Counted from the first letter of the stretch, positions 34,285 to 43,166 are shown. The stretch: DNA of 64,000 bases from Halomonas chromatireducens (GCF_001545155.1 NZ_CP014226.1:122925-186924); one strand, 5' to 3'. The notes: generated by a model not told the origin, from the sequence alone. Numbers and translations are program-made.

Positions 34285-35700
34285 TCAGTCGGGTTTCAGT
34301 GCCTTGAAGGCGTCAATCGCTCTTAGCCTGGCGACCTTGTGATCGACGACCGGTGGTGGGTAATGGGTCTGTTGACGTTGCTCCGCGGACGGAGCCAGCC
34401 TGCCCTTGGGGGGAAGCGCGGCCAGCTCCGGCACGAATTTGGCGATGAAGGCACCCTCGGAGTCGAAGCGACTCGACTGGGTGGTCGGGTTGAAGACGCG
34501 GAAATAGGGTGCGGCGTCGGTGCCGGTGGAAGCCGCCCACTGCCAGCCACCGTTGTTGGCGCAGAATTCGCCGTCGACAAGATGATGCAGGAAGAAGCTC
34601 TCGCCGCGTCGCCAGTCGATCAAGAGGTGCTTGCTGAGGAACATGGCGGTGATCATGCGCAGGCGGTTGTGCATCCAGCCGGTCTGCACCAGCTGGCGCA
34701 TGGCGGCATCGACGAGGGGGTAGCCGGTACGCCCTTCGCACCAGGCACGAAAGCCGGCTTCGTCATTGCGCCACGCCACGTATTCGGTATGCCGCTGAAA
34801 GGCGCGGTGCTGGCACACCCTCGGAAAGCCCGCAGCCACGTGCTGGTAGAACTCACGCCAGACCAGTTCGTTCACCCAGGCCACGAGGCCGGCATCCCCC
34901 TCGGCCAAGCGGCCATGGTTTTCGCCAAGCACCGCCTGCAGGCACTGGCGATGGGAAACCATTCCCAGTGCCAGGTAGGGCGAGAGCTCGCTGGTGCCCT
35001 GGATGGCCGGAATGTCACGCTGCCGCGCATAGTGCCGACCACGAAAGCGCAGAAAACGCTCGAGCCGGTCGGCCGCCGGTTCTGCGCCGGCAGGCCAATC
35101 CTCGGTGGCCACGGGCTGTTCGCCGAGATGGGGAGAGGGCGGCAGTGGGTCGCTGGCAATGGCCGGGGGTGACTGGGGAGGAGGGGTATCGTGAAGGGTC
35201 AGGCGCTCGGCGCTGAGCTGCCGGTGCCAAGCCTTGGCGAAGGGAGTGAAGACGCGATAGTAGCCCCCGTTTCCCGTCAGCAGCTCGCCGGGGGCAAAGG
35301 CCGTGGCGTCGTGATGCCCTCTGGCGGAGAGCCCGGCCCGCTCGAAGTCGGTGATTACGGTCTGATCGCGGCGCTGTTCGTCCAGCGGGTACTCGCGATT
35401 GAAATGCAGCCTCTGCGCACCGGTTTCCCGAGCCAGGGCGAGCAGGGTTGTCGGGGCCTGGTCGTAGGCCTCGATATCCCGGTGCAGCAGCGGAATGTTC
35501 AGGCCGGCCAGCTCCCTGCGCAGTGCCGATACGCCACGGTGCCAGAAGTCGAGCTTGTTGGCGCCATGGCCATGGCGCTGCCACTGGGGCAGGCAGCGCA
35601 GGAAGACCGCTACCACAGGGCCCTGGCGTGCTGCGGCAGCCAGTGCGGTATTGTCATGGACTCGCAGGTCGCTGCGAAACCACATCAGTACGCAGGTCAT
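34285..35700 (-). CDS. phrB: Deoxyribodipyrimidine photolyase
   Basis: Photolyase (471 aa; E. coli 472) repairs cyclobutane pyrimidine dimers using blue light and FAD. The N-terminal alpha/beta antenna domain begins TCVLMWFRSDLRVHDNTAL. The FAD domain shows ELVWREFYQHV, GYPLVDAAMRQL, GWMHNRLRM and ASTGTDAAPYFRVFNP. GGAG precedes the chosen ATG; eight upstream codons are discarded. It is second in the operon after the LitR-like regulator, which fits light-induced DNA repair. Confidence 0.95.
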   Translation of the reverse strand: MTCVLMWFRSDLRVHDNTALAAAARQGPVVAVFLRCLPQWQRHGHGANKLDFWHRGVSALRRELAGLNIPLLHRDIEAYDQAPTTLLALARETGAQRLHFNREYPLDEQRRDQTVITDFERAGLSARGHHDATAFAPGELLTGNGGYYRVFTPFAKAWHRQLSAERLTLHDTPPPQSPPAIASDPLPPSPHLGEQPVATEDWPAGAEPAADRLERFLRFRGRHYARQRDIPAIQGTSELSPYLALGMVSHRQCLQAVLGENHGRLAEGDAGLVAWVNELVWREFYQHVAAGFPRVCQHRAFQRHTEYVAWRNDEAGFRAWCEGRTGYPLVDAAMRQLVQTGWMHNRLRMITAMFLSKHLLIDWRRGESFFLHHLVDGEFCANNGGWQWAASTGTDAAPYFRVFNPTTQSSRFDSEGAFIAKFVPELAALPPKGRLAPSAEQRQQTHYPPPVVDHKVARLRAIDAFKALKPD

Positions 35701-35724
35701 GCTGGCTCCTGGATTGGGGAACAA

Positions 35725-36645
35725 TCAGGCGTTGTGAAGCAGGGAGCGTAGCCTCGCCAGCGCCAGGGGGAGGTCATCTCCCAGCAGCTCCACATGGGTA
35801 TCGACGAGGTCGTTGCCGCGTATGCGCGCTACCGGCCCGCAGAGGCCCAGGGGAACATCGAGCTGCTCGGCGAGGCGTGGAAGCTGCCGGCGAATCAGGT
35901 CAGGGCGCTCGGCACGGCCGCTGACCAGCATCAGTGCCGAGGCCTTCAGGCGCTCCACCGCCAGCGGCAGTTCACCGAAAGGCACGGAGCCGTCGAGCAG
36001 TTGGATACGATAGCCGGCATCGCTGCCGGCCAGGGCTGCCAGCAGCAGCCAGAGCGGGCCTGGGTCATCGGGCAGCGCGCACATCAGTACAACCGGCCCC
36101 TTGACGACCTGATTGGCATGAAAGAGCCGGGTGCCGATCAGCGTGCGCAGGAAGGTTTCCAGGTTGACCCGTTGCAGCCTGGCGCCGAGCTGGTCGTCCC
36201 AATGCTCTTCCAGCTCGCGTATGGTGGGTTGCCAAAGTTCTTCCAGGCTGGTGGTCACCGGGTAAAGCGCCAGACTCTGGTTGAACAGGCGCTCCAGCTG
36301 CGCCATGTCCAGTGCCTCCACGGCGGCGACCAACTGGCGACGCTGGCTCGGCCAGTCCCCGGAGGCGGGCTCGGAGAGGGGGGGCGCTTCGGGCTGGTCG
36401 AGTAGTTCCTTGACCTGGCTGACCGGCACGCCGCGGCTCAACCACTGCAGGATCTGCTCGACACGCTCGATGTCTTCGCGTGCATAGAGGCGGTGACCCT
36501 TGGGGGTACGCTGAGGGCGGATCAGCCCATAACGACGCTCCCAGGCGCGCAGGGTGACCGAATTGACACCGGTTATGCGCGACACTTCGCGGATCGGATA
36601 GAGCGGCGTGTCGGCCGGGTGGGTTGCCTTGTCGGTCATGCTCAC
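35725..36645 (-). CDS. MerR family regulator, LitR/CarH-like without the B12-ligand motif
   Basis: A 306-aa regulator. Residues 15-85 form a MerR winged helix (YPIREVSRITGVNSVTLRAW, RRYGLIRPQRTPKGHRLY). The C-terminal half resembles the cobalamin-binding region of CarH/LitR photoreceptors: a helical bundle with W138 and E147-H148, and a Rossmann-like part from about 183. The ExHxxG motif that supplies the B12-coordinating His is replaced by LPDDPGPLW (191-199). It therefore probably does not bind B12 and may depend on another light signal. First gene of the seven-gene operon. GTG start (36645) or ATG (36639). Confidence 0.85.
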   Translation of the reverse strand: MSMTDKATHPADTPLYPIREVSRITGVNSVTLRAWERRYGLIRPQRTPKGHRLYAREDIERVEQILQWLSRGVPVSQVKELLDQPEAPPLSEPASGDWPSQRRQLVAAVEALDMAQLERLFNQSLALYPVTTSLEELWQPTIRELEEHWDDQLGARLQRVNLETFLRTLIGTRLFHANQVVKGPVVLMCALPDDPGPLWLLLAALAGSDAGYRIQLLDGSVPFGELPLAVERLKASALMLVSGRAERPDLIRRQLPRLAEQLDVPLGLCGPVARIRGNDLVDTHVELLGDDLPLALARLRSLLHNA

Positions 36646-36729
36646 ATCTGCCTCTCGCTGTTGTCAGGGCCGTTCCAGGCCGCCAAAGGATGCCTGGCAT
36701 CCGGGCGCGACTCTCCATGGTGGACAATA

Positions 36730-36755
36730 TTGTACATCAATCGCGTGATGTACAA
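36730..36755. promoter_or_regulatory. Perfect inverted repeat, likely operator of the light-response operon
   Basis: TTGTACATCA (36730-36739), a 6-bp centre, and TGATGTACAA (36746-36755): 10-bp perfect arms 85 bp upstream of the MerR gene. On the minus strand the arms supply TTGTAC and TACAAT hexamers 15 bp apart, so a bound repressor would cover the promoter. An ACAATATTGT palindrome (36724-36733) adjoins it. Confidence 0.7.
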
Positions 36756-36831
36756 CCGTTGCTGTTGCGATCAGTGCAAGCAGCTCGCCAAACGGTTGGG
36801 CGAGCCGCTATGAAGCCAGTGGGACACGATG

Positions 36832-37866
36832 TCAGTCGCTAGCCGCCAGGGCATGCCCCAGGTGATGGCCGGAGAGCCAGGCATCCTCCACCCGTGGCCC
36901 ACGCCAGCCGTCGCCGCAAAGCGCAAGGCCGTTGGCCGAGAGCCGATAGTCCCGATTGATAGCCTCGCCAGCGGCGAAGACGTCGGGTTGGGCGTAACGC
37001 CAACGGTGGCCGCCGATCGCCGTGATGGCGGGCAGTGCAGTCGTATCCGGCAAGGTCTTGCGAAAGGCGGTCAGCAGACTGTTTGCCACGCTGGTTTCAT
37101 GCATTTCCAGGTGCGCTTCGCTCCACTCCAGCCGGGCCAGCAGGGTGAGGCTTTCACCCTGCTGCTCACGGCCGGGTTTGTGGTCGTTGCGGGCGACGAA
37201 GCGCAGCGGGCCGTCGGAAAACATCACGGCCTGCCAGTCGGGGGAAACCCCCGGCGCCGTGGCCAGCGGCTGGTCGAAGCAGGCCCATGCCGCCCAGCAG
37301 GGGCGCTGGATGACGCCCTCGCATGCCTCCGCCAGCCGGGAGTCATGCGGCGCCACCAGTCCCTGGGCCTGGGGCGAAGGCGCCGTGATCACGACATGGT
37401 CGAAGGGACCATGGTGCTGCCGGGCCTGATCCTGAAGCGTCCACCGGCCATTGTCTCTTGCCAGCGAGACGATACGACAGCTCACCTCCAGGGCCAGTCC
37501 CCGGGAAAGATGGCGCGTTACCGCGCTCATGCGTGGCTTGCCTGCGTAGCGTTCTCTGCCATCATGACGGTAGTGCCAGCTATCGTTCGTGACCCGCCAA
37601 AGTTTCCAAGGCCAGGGCGCTATCAGGCCGGCCTTCAGCCAGGTTTCGGCTTCACGGCGAAAGGCCTCGTGTCTGACGCTGAAGAACTGCGCGCCGATAT
37701 CCACCGTGGCGGCAGCGAGGCTCCGGCTGGTCATGCGACCGCCGGGGCCGCGGGATTTCTCGAACAGGGTGACCCGCCAGCCGGCTTCGTCGAGGACGCG
37801 CGCACAGGCCAGGCCGGCGATACCTGCGCCGATGATGGCGGCTGTGGGGCGTGTCGGTGATGACAT
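36832..37866 (-). CDS. Renalase-like FAD/NAD(P)-dependent oxidoreductase
   Basis: A 344-aa flavoprotein of the renalase-like group (COG3380). The motif AAIIGAGIAGLACARVL (residues 9-25), KSRGPGGRMTSR and DIGAQFFSVR are characteristic. The C-terminus has LALCGDGWRGPRVEDAWLSG. It diverges from the TIGR01777 epimerase gene across a 103-bp region with a putative operator. Such pairs accompany photolyase/LitR loci in other proteobacteria. The substrate is unknown. Confidence 0.88.
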   Translation of the reverse strand: MSSPTRPTAAIIGAGIAGLACARVLDEAGWRVTLFEKSRGPGGRMTSRSLAAATVDIGAQFFSVRHEAFRREAETWLKAGLIAPWPWKLWRVTNDSWHYRHDGRERYAGKPRMSAVTRHLSRGLALEVSCRIVSLARDNGRWTLQDQARQHHGPFDHVVITAPSPQAQGLVAPHDSRLAEACEGVIQRPCWAAWACFDQPLATAPGVSPDWQAVMFSDGPLRFVARNDHKPGREQQGESLTLLARLEWSEAHLEMHETSVANSLLTAFRKTLPDTTALPAITAIGGHRWRYAQPDVFAAGEAINRDYRLSANGLALCGDGWRGPRVEDAWLSGHHLGHALAASD

Positions 37867-37912
37867 GAAGACCTCACGCAGGGGGCGGTATTTACGTTAG
37901 ACTAGCAGAAGC

Positions 37913-37929
37913 GTACAACGACTGTATAA
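37913..37929. promoter_or_regulatory. 11-bp-spaced direct repeat in the divergent promoter region
   Basis: GTACAA (37913-37918) and GTATAA (37924-37929) repeat with an 11-bp period, resembling the half-sites of the operator at 36730-36755. TTTACG (37891-37896)-N17-TACAAC on + and TTGTAC-N17-GTAAAT on - are overlapping promoter candidates. Control by the same MerR-type regulator is an inference. Confidence 0.4.
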
Positions 37930-37969
37930 CTTTATGTGCGCGGTCATGAATCCAGGGGAGGAGAGAGCT

Positions 37970-38881
37970 ATGCGTGTGCTGATGACGGGTGGCAGTGGCT
38001 TTGTGGGGCAGCGCCTCTGCCAGCGCCTCAAGGAGGCGGGGCATCGCCTGCAGGTGGTCTCGAGAGACCCCAATGATGCAAAGGGGCAGCTTCCGGCGGG
38101 CACCGATGTTCGTCGCTCCGTGCTGGACTTCGTTGACGCGCCACCGGACGCCATCGTCAACCTGGCCGGTGAGCCGATAGCGGCGCGACGCTGGAGCGAC
38201 AACCAGAAGAAGCGGCTGATCGACTCCCGAGTCAATATCACCCGTGACCTGGTGATTCTCTGTGAGCAGCTCAAGCAGTCGGGGGGACAGGCACCGCGTG
38301 TGATGGTGTCGGGCTCGGCCATGGGATACTACGGCGACCAGGGCGACCGCGAGGTCACCGAAGAGACGCCGCCCCATGATGAGTTCGCCCACCGCCTCTG
38401 CAAGCGCTGGGAGGACACCGCCCGGGAGGCGGCGGACTTCGGTACCCGGGTTGCCTTGCTGCGTACCGGGCTGGTGCTGGACCTTGGAGGCGGCAGCCTG
38501 CAGAAGATGCTGCCGCCCTTCAAGCTTGGGCTGGGGGGGCGCTTCGGCGACGGCAAGCAGTTCATGCCCTGGATCCATCGCGAGGACCTGGTGCGCATCA
38601 TCCTGTTCCTGCTGGAGCACGGCGAGATGGAAGGTCCCTTCAACGGCAGCGCCCCCAAGCCGGTGACCAACGCTGAATTCCCCCGGCCCTTGGCAGGTCA
38701 GCTCCATCGTCCCGCCGCGCTACCGGTACCCGCCATCGCCCTGGAGACCGCCTTCGGCGAGATGGCGCGGCTGCTGCTGACCGGTGCCGACATGCGTCCC
38801 CGGCGGCTGCTCGACGCGGGCTTCGAGTTTCGCTACCCCACCCTGGAAGAGGCGCTGGCGGAGATCCTGGGCAGGCGCTGA
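37970..38881 (+). CDS. TIGR01777 family epimerase/NAD-dependent dehydratase-like protein
   Basis: A 303-aa extended SDR of the TIGR01777/YfcH type. The start MRVLMTGGSGFVGQRLC contains the TGGSGFVG nucleotide motif and is preceded by a strong GGGGAGGAG. VNLAGEPIAARRW and SGSAMGYYGD (catalytic-type Tyr) follow, then MPWIHREDLVRI. The C-terminal DUF1731-like end is present (RPRRLLDAGFEFRYPTLEEA). Biochemical function is not established. A 12-codon in-frame extension is rejected. Confidence 0.9.
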   Translation: MRVLMTGGSGFVGQRLCQRLKEAGHRLQVVSRDPNDAKGQLPAGTDVRRSVLDFVDAPPDAIVNLAGEPIAARRWSDNQKKRLIDSRVNITRDLVILCEQLKQSGGQAPRVMVSGSAMGYYGDQGDREVTEETPPHDEFAHRLCKRWEDTAREAADFGTRVALLRTGLVLDLGGGSLQKMLPPFKLGLGGRFGDGKQFMPWIHREDLVRIILFLLEHGEMEGPFNGSAPKPVTNAEFPRPLAGQLHRPAALPVPAIALETAFGEMARLLLTGADMRPRRLLDAGFEFRYPTLEEALAEILGRR

Positions 38882-38891
38882 GCCTGCCCAG
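38867..38891. terminator. Hairpin at the end of convergent TIGR01777 and rapA genes
   Basis: CTGGGCAGGC, loop GCTGA, GCCTGCCCAG: a 10-bp perfect stem overlapping the last codons of the TIGR01777 gene, with its stop in the loop. There is no T-run, so termination strength is uncertain. Confidence 0.45.
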
Positions 38892-38897
38892 AGGCGC

Positions 38898-41858
38898 TCA
38901 GCGGCTATCCTGGTCCACCGTGACGATTACCCGCACGGCGTCAAGCCGTAGCCGGGCTCCATCAATGGACGTGTCCAGCGCACGGCGTTCGCGCCGCATG
39001 GCGTCGAGTTCCTCCTCGCGCACGGCTGGGTTGAGCCGGGCCAGGGCCTCCAGGCGGGCGAGGTCGCTATCCAGCTCGCTGCGCATGCGGGTCTGGGCCG
39101 CTTCGATGATGCTCGGCAGTTCCCGTTCGGCTTCCGACTCGCCCTGGGCGAGCAGCCCACGCAGCTGATCGTGACGGCTGCGGATCAAATCCCTTGCCAT
39201 CGCCTTCTTGACCTTCTGCAGGTTCTTCGACAGCCCCGTGAAGGAGACCTTGTCGGTGAGTACGGCGCCGGATTCGTCGAGCAGTACCCGCACGGCGGTG
39301 GGCGGCAGGAAGCGGTTCACATGCAGCTGCCTCGGTGCTGGACAGTGAGTGCGGAAGACCAGCTCCACCATCAGTCGCCCAGCGGGAATCGCCGGATGCT
39401 TTAGCAAAGACAGGGCGGTATTGCCCATGGTGCCATCGATGATCCGTCCCATCATCTCGCGCAGCAGCGGGTGCTCCCAGGAGAGCCGCTGAACATCGTC
39501 GCGGGCCAGGGCGCGGGACCGGGAGAGGGTTGCCGTAAAACCCTCTTCGCCCTTGGCCAGGCCCGGGAGGCCATCAAGCATGTGCTGGCCTGGCTGCAAG
39601 TGCAGCAGGCCGTTGCCAAGCTCTTGGCTGTCGACGCCAAAGACATCCATGGCCTGATCCAGGTAACGGGGCAGTGCGGCATCGTCGTCCAGCTCGCGGA
39701 TGGCACTGGCCACCGCCTCGGCGCGTGCCGGACGGCAGGCATTGAGTTCCAGCAGCCGGTTGCGTCCGGCATCACGCTCGGCCAGGCGGCTGAGGAAGAG
39801 CATGCGGGTTTCGGCAATGACCTCTTCCAGCGCCTCATCGTCGAGCAGGGCCTCGGAGAGAGCGTCGCCGAAGGCATCGAAGAGTTCGTTGCCCACACCG
39901 TGGGGTGCCAGGAAGGCATCCATGCCGTCCCGGTACCAGCGCAGCAGTCGCTCGGCGGGACTGCCCTCGAACAGCGGCACATGGATCTCGATGGCGTGGC
40001 GCTGGCCAATGCGATCCAGGCGGCCGATGCGCTGCTCGAGCAGGTCGGGATGCTGGGGGAGGTCGAACATCACCAGGTGGCGACAGAACTGAAAGTTGCG
40101 CCCCTCCGAGCCGATCTCCGAGCAGACCAGCAGCTGGCTGCCCTCCTCCTCGTCGGCAAAGTCAGCGGCGGCACGGTCCCGCTCCACCAGGCTCAGGCCT
40201 TCATGGAAGACCGGGGCATGGATGCCACCCAGCACCCGCAGTGCCTCGGCAAGCTCCTCGGCCGTTTCGCGGCCGTGGGCGATCACCAGCACCTTGTCGC
40301 CAGCGAAGCCGTGCTCGCCGTCATCGCTCAGCCGCTCCATCAGCCACGTTACCCGGTTGTCGAATTGCCACCAGGGCTCGGCGTTGAGCGGATCCTCGGT
40401 CAGGGCGCGATACATGGCGTCCGGGTAGATCAACACATCTGGATGATCGAGTCCGGTCTCGATCAGCAGCTCGTCGAGGTAGTCCTCGTCGCGCTCGAGC
40501 TTGCGGAAGGCGCGCCGGTAGGGGGAAGGCGGGGCCAGGGTCGCCAGGTGCAGGCGGCGCTCGGGGAAGCCGCCGACGTGACGGCGGCTGTTGCGGAACA
40601 TCACCCGGCCGGTGCCGTGGCGGTCCAGCAGCTGGTCGCGCAGCTGATTGCGAGCGCTCTCCTGCTGGTGTGCGTCGCTCTCGGGGTTGGTCAGGGTGGC
40701 CAGCAGGGCCAGGCTGTCGGGCTCCTCAATCACCGCCGCAACCCGCCCGCGATTCTCCCCGTCGCTGCCGTCGCCTGCAGGCAGGCGCTCCAGGGCATCG
40801 ATGGCCCGGGCCACCTCCACATAGTGCTGCTCCTCGTCGCGGAAGCGCTCGAGACTGTGGTAGCGGTCCGGGTCGAGCAGGCGCAGGCGGGCGAAGTGGC
40901 TCTCCAGCCCCATTTGCTCCGGTGTCGCGGTCAGCAGCAACACGCCGGGTACCGTCGAGGCGAGGCGATCCACGCAGGCGTAGCCAGGGCCGACCCTCTC
41001 GGCGCTCCAGTCCAGGTGATGGGCTTCGTCGACGATCAGCAGGTCCCAGCTGCAGGCCTCGGCCTGGGCCTGGCGATGCGGGTTGGCGAACAGCCAATCC
41101 TGGCTGGCGAGCACCAGCTGGCCGGACTCGAAGGGGTTGGACTCGGCCTGGGCCAGGCTCTGCTGCTCGTCGAGCAGGGTCACGTCCAGGGCGAAGCGGC
41201 GCAGCAGTTCCACCAGCCACTGGTGGGTCAGGCTCGGCGGCACCAGGATCAGTGCCCGTTCGGCGCGGCCGGTCAGCAGCAGCCGGTGCAGGATCAGGCC
41301 CGCCTCGATGGTCTTGCCCAGGCCCACCTCATCGGCGAGCAGCACCCGAGGGGCATGCCGGCGGGAGACCTCGTCGGCAATATAGAGCTGGTGCGGGATC
41401 AGGTCGATACGGGGGCCGGACATGCCCAGTGCGGGATTCTGCTCGATACGGTTGAAGTGGTGGAGCGTGCGAAAGCGCAGGTCGAACCAGTCGTTGCGGT
41501 CCACCTGGCCGGTCAGCAGGCGATCGCGAGCCTGATCGAACTGCATGGTATCGGCAAGCTTGGCTTCGGGCAGTTCTCGCAGCTGGCCCTGGGCATCCTC
41601 ACCGATATAGACGATCAGCCCGTCGACCTCCTTGCTGTCCTCGACCAGCAGCTGCCAGCCGTCGGAAGATTGGATGCGATCGCCGCTGTCGAAGGCAACT
41701 CGCGTCAGGGGTGCCTGTCGACTGCTATAGGTGCGGGTTTCCTGGCTGGCGCCGAACAGCACGGTGACGCTGCGCTGGTCGCAACTGAGAATGGTGCCCA
41801 GACCCAGCTCGGCCTCGCCGTCACTGATCCAGCGTTGGCCGGGTGAAAAATCGCTCAT
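38898..41858 (-). CDS. rapA: RNA polymerase-associated ATPase RapA (HepA)
   Basis: RapA (986 aa; E. coli 968) is a Swi2/Snf2-type ATPase that recycles RNA polymerase, particularly at high salt. The N-terminal Tudor-like domains (PGQRWISDGEAELGLGTI) bind polymerase. Walker A ADEVGLGKT lies at 175-183, followed by the DEAH box (IVDEAHHLDW) and helicase C motifs GSEGRNFQFC and QRIGRLDRIGQ. It stands alone, transcribed convergently with the TIGR01777 gene. Confidence 0.96.
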   Translation of the reverse strand: MSDFSPGQRWISDGEAELGLGTILSCDQRSVTVLFGASQETRTYSSRQAPLTRVAFDSGDRIQSSDGWQLLVEDSKEVDGLIVYIGEDAQGQLRELPEAKLADTMQFDQARDRLLTGQVDRNDWFDLRFRTLHHFNRIEQNPALGMSGPRIDLIPHQLYIADEVSRRHAPRVLLADEVGLGKTIEAGLILHRLLLTGRAERALILVPPSLTHQWLVELLRRFALDVTLLDEQQSLAQAESNPFESGQLVLASQDWLFANPHRQAQAEACSWDLLIVDEAHHLDWSAERVGPGYACVDRLASTVPGVLLLTATPEQMGLESHFARLRLLDPDRYHSLERFRDEEQHYVEVARAIDALERLPAGDGSDGENRGRVAAVIEEPDSLALLATLTNPESDAHQQESARNQLRDQLLDRHGTGRVMFRNSRRHVGGFPERRLHLATLAPPSPYRRAFRKLERDEDYLDELLIETGLDHPDVLIYPDAMYRALTEDPLNAEPWWQFDNRVTWLMERLSDDGEHGFAGDKVLVIAHGRETAEELAEALRVLGGIHAPVFHEGLSLVERDRAAADFADEEEGSQLLVCSEIGSEGRNFQFCRHLVMFDLPQHPDLLEQRIGRLDRIGQRHAIEIHVPLFEGSPAERLLRWYRDGMDAFLAPHGVGNELFDAFGDALSEALLDDEALEEVIAETRMLFLSRLAERDAGRNRLLELNACRPARAEAVASAIRELDDDAALPRYLDQAMDVFGVDSQELGNGLLHLQPGQHMLDGLPGLAKGEEGFTATLSRSRALARDDVQRLSWEHPLLREMMGRIIDGTMGNTALSLLKHPAIPAGRLMVELVFRTHCPAPRQLHVNRFLPPTAVRVLLDESGAVLTDKVSFTGLSKNLQKVKKAMARDLIRSRHDQLRGLLAQGESEAERELPSIIEAAQTRMRSELDSDLARLEALARLNPAVREEELDAMRRERRALDTSIDGARLRLDAVRVIVTVDQDSR

Positions 41859-41993
41859 GATGCCTCGGAAATGCTGAAAACGGTGCGCGCCGCCAGTGTA
41901 GTCGGCAGCAACAGGGCGGGCGATTCTAACGCAAAGCCCGCCGTGGCTTAAGAGTGGTGATGTGCGACAGGAAGTGGTAGGGGGCGAGACCCC

Positions 41994-42794
41994 TCAGTGC
42001 CGGCTCAGCCAGTTGTCGAGCTGGGCGCGGGAGAGCTCGCCTACATGACGCTCCACGGCGCGACCCTCGGGGTTGAACAGCACTGTGGTTGGCAGGCCGG
42101 GTGACTCCATGGTTCTCATCATTACCTGGCCGGGGTCGAGCAGCGGGTAGCGAAAGGCCAGCGCCTGCTCGTCGAGATAGCGTACCACCTGCAGCAATTC
42201 CTCACCCTGATTGATCACCACCACCGTGACACCCTCCCGGGTGTCGGCCTCGGCCAGTAGCGGCATCTCGCGCAGGCAGGGCGGGCACCAGGTGGCCCAC
42301 AGGTTGACCACGACCCGCTCACCGCGCAGTGACTGCAGATTGACCGGCTCGCCGTCGAGGTTCTCCAGGGTGACATGGGGCAGTTCGCGTATCCCCATGT
42401 CGCCGCCCAGCGGTGCCAGGGTGACCAGCACCAGCCACAGGGCCGAGGTGCCGATAGCAAGAGCCATGGCGCCGATCATCGACAACAGGTGTTCGCGCAG
42501 CGACCAGGCGGTCCAGATCAACGCCGCCAGCAGCCCCCAGATACCGTGGAAGCCGGGTTGCCAGAGCTTCAGCACGTCCAGCGGGGCGGCGGCGTAGGCG
42601 TCCAGGTTCATTGCCACGTACCCCAGTCGAGCGCCCACCAGCCAGGCCAGTATCAGGCCGTTGAACCAGCGAACCCGGGTGCCGGTTGTTAGCCCCAGCA
42701 GCAGCCAGGCGGCCAGCAGCAACAGCAAGGCGCAGCCGATGGCATAGAGTCGGGGTACGGAAATCAGCACGGGGCCCAGGGCAAAGGCATCCAT
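41994..42794 (-). CDS. Lgt-like membrane domain fused to TlpA/DsbE-type thioredoxin
   Basis: A 266-aa fusion. Residues 1-130 hold about four hydrophobic segments that follow the Lgt pattern (LISVPRLYAIG, VGARLGYVAMN, PLDVLKLWQPGFHG) but lack the full HGGLLG-type active region, so diacylglyceryl transfer is unlikely. Residues 135-266 are a periplasmic thioredoxin fold with WCPPC at 169-173, LRGERVVVNLWATW before it and the cis-Pro loop GLPTTV. It is probably an envelope disulfide reductase or cytochrome c maturation-type protein. GGAG supports the ATG at 42794. Confidence 0.85.
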   Translation of the reverse strand: MDAFALGPVLISVPRLYAIGCALLLLLAAWLLLGLTTGTRVRWFNGLILAWLVGARLGYVAMNLDAYAAAPLDVLKLWQPGFHGIWGLLAALIWTAWSLREHLLSMIGAMALAIGTSALWLVLVTLAPLGGDMGIRELPHVTLENLDGEPVNLQSLRGERVVVNLWATWCPPCLREMPLLAEADTREGVTVVVINQGEELLQVVRYLDEQALAFRYPLLDPGQVMMRTMESPGLPTTVLFNPEGRAVERHVGELSRAQLDNWLSRH

Positions 42795-42926
42795 TGGGTT
42801 CAGCTCCGAGAACGGGGTCGGCGTTGGCGGCAGGACCGGGTAGAATCGCACACTTGTTTACATCACAGCGCAGGCTGTGCAAAGCCTACTGCGCGAGCAA
42901 TGGTCTGTCACCTGGCGGGAGCCAAC

Positions 42927-43166
42927 ATGGCAAAGTCCTCTTTCGATACCCTTCGAGTCCTGGCCATCGCCAGTCAGGCGCTGGGATTCATTCTGATCAT
43001 CACGCTGGAAACCGTAATGGGCGATGCGGCCCGGCCCTGGCAGGGCGCGACGCTTGCGGTCATGGTGCTCTGCGCCCTGTGTCTGGCCCTGGCGCGGCTC
43101 TACCGTCGCAACAAGGCACGCAAGGCCATGGACCGTCGCCTGGCGGATGACGATGACGATACCTGA
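42927..43166 (+). CDS. Small two-segment membrane protein, hypothetical
   Basis: A 79-aa protein with two hydrophobic stretches (residues about 10-31 and 41-58), a basic stretch YRRNKARKAMDRR, and an acidic end DDDDDT. I do not recognise the family. GGGAG precedes the ATG at 42927; a longer start at 42900 is possible. Its 3' end overlaps the phospholipase D-type gene by 20 nt, suggesting one transcript. Confidence 0.6.
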   Translation: MAKSSFDTLRVLAIASQALGFILIITLETVMGDAARPWQGATLAVMVLCALCLALARLYRRNKARKAMDRRLADDDDDT

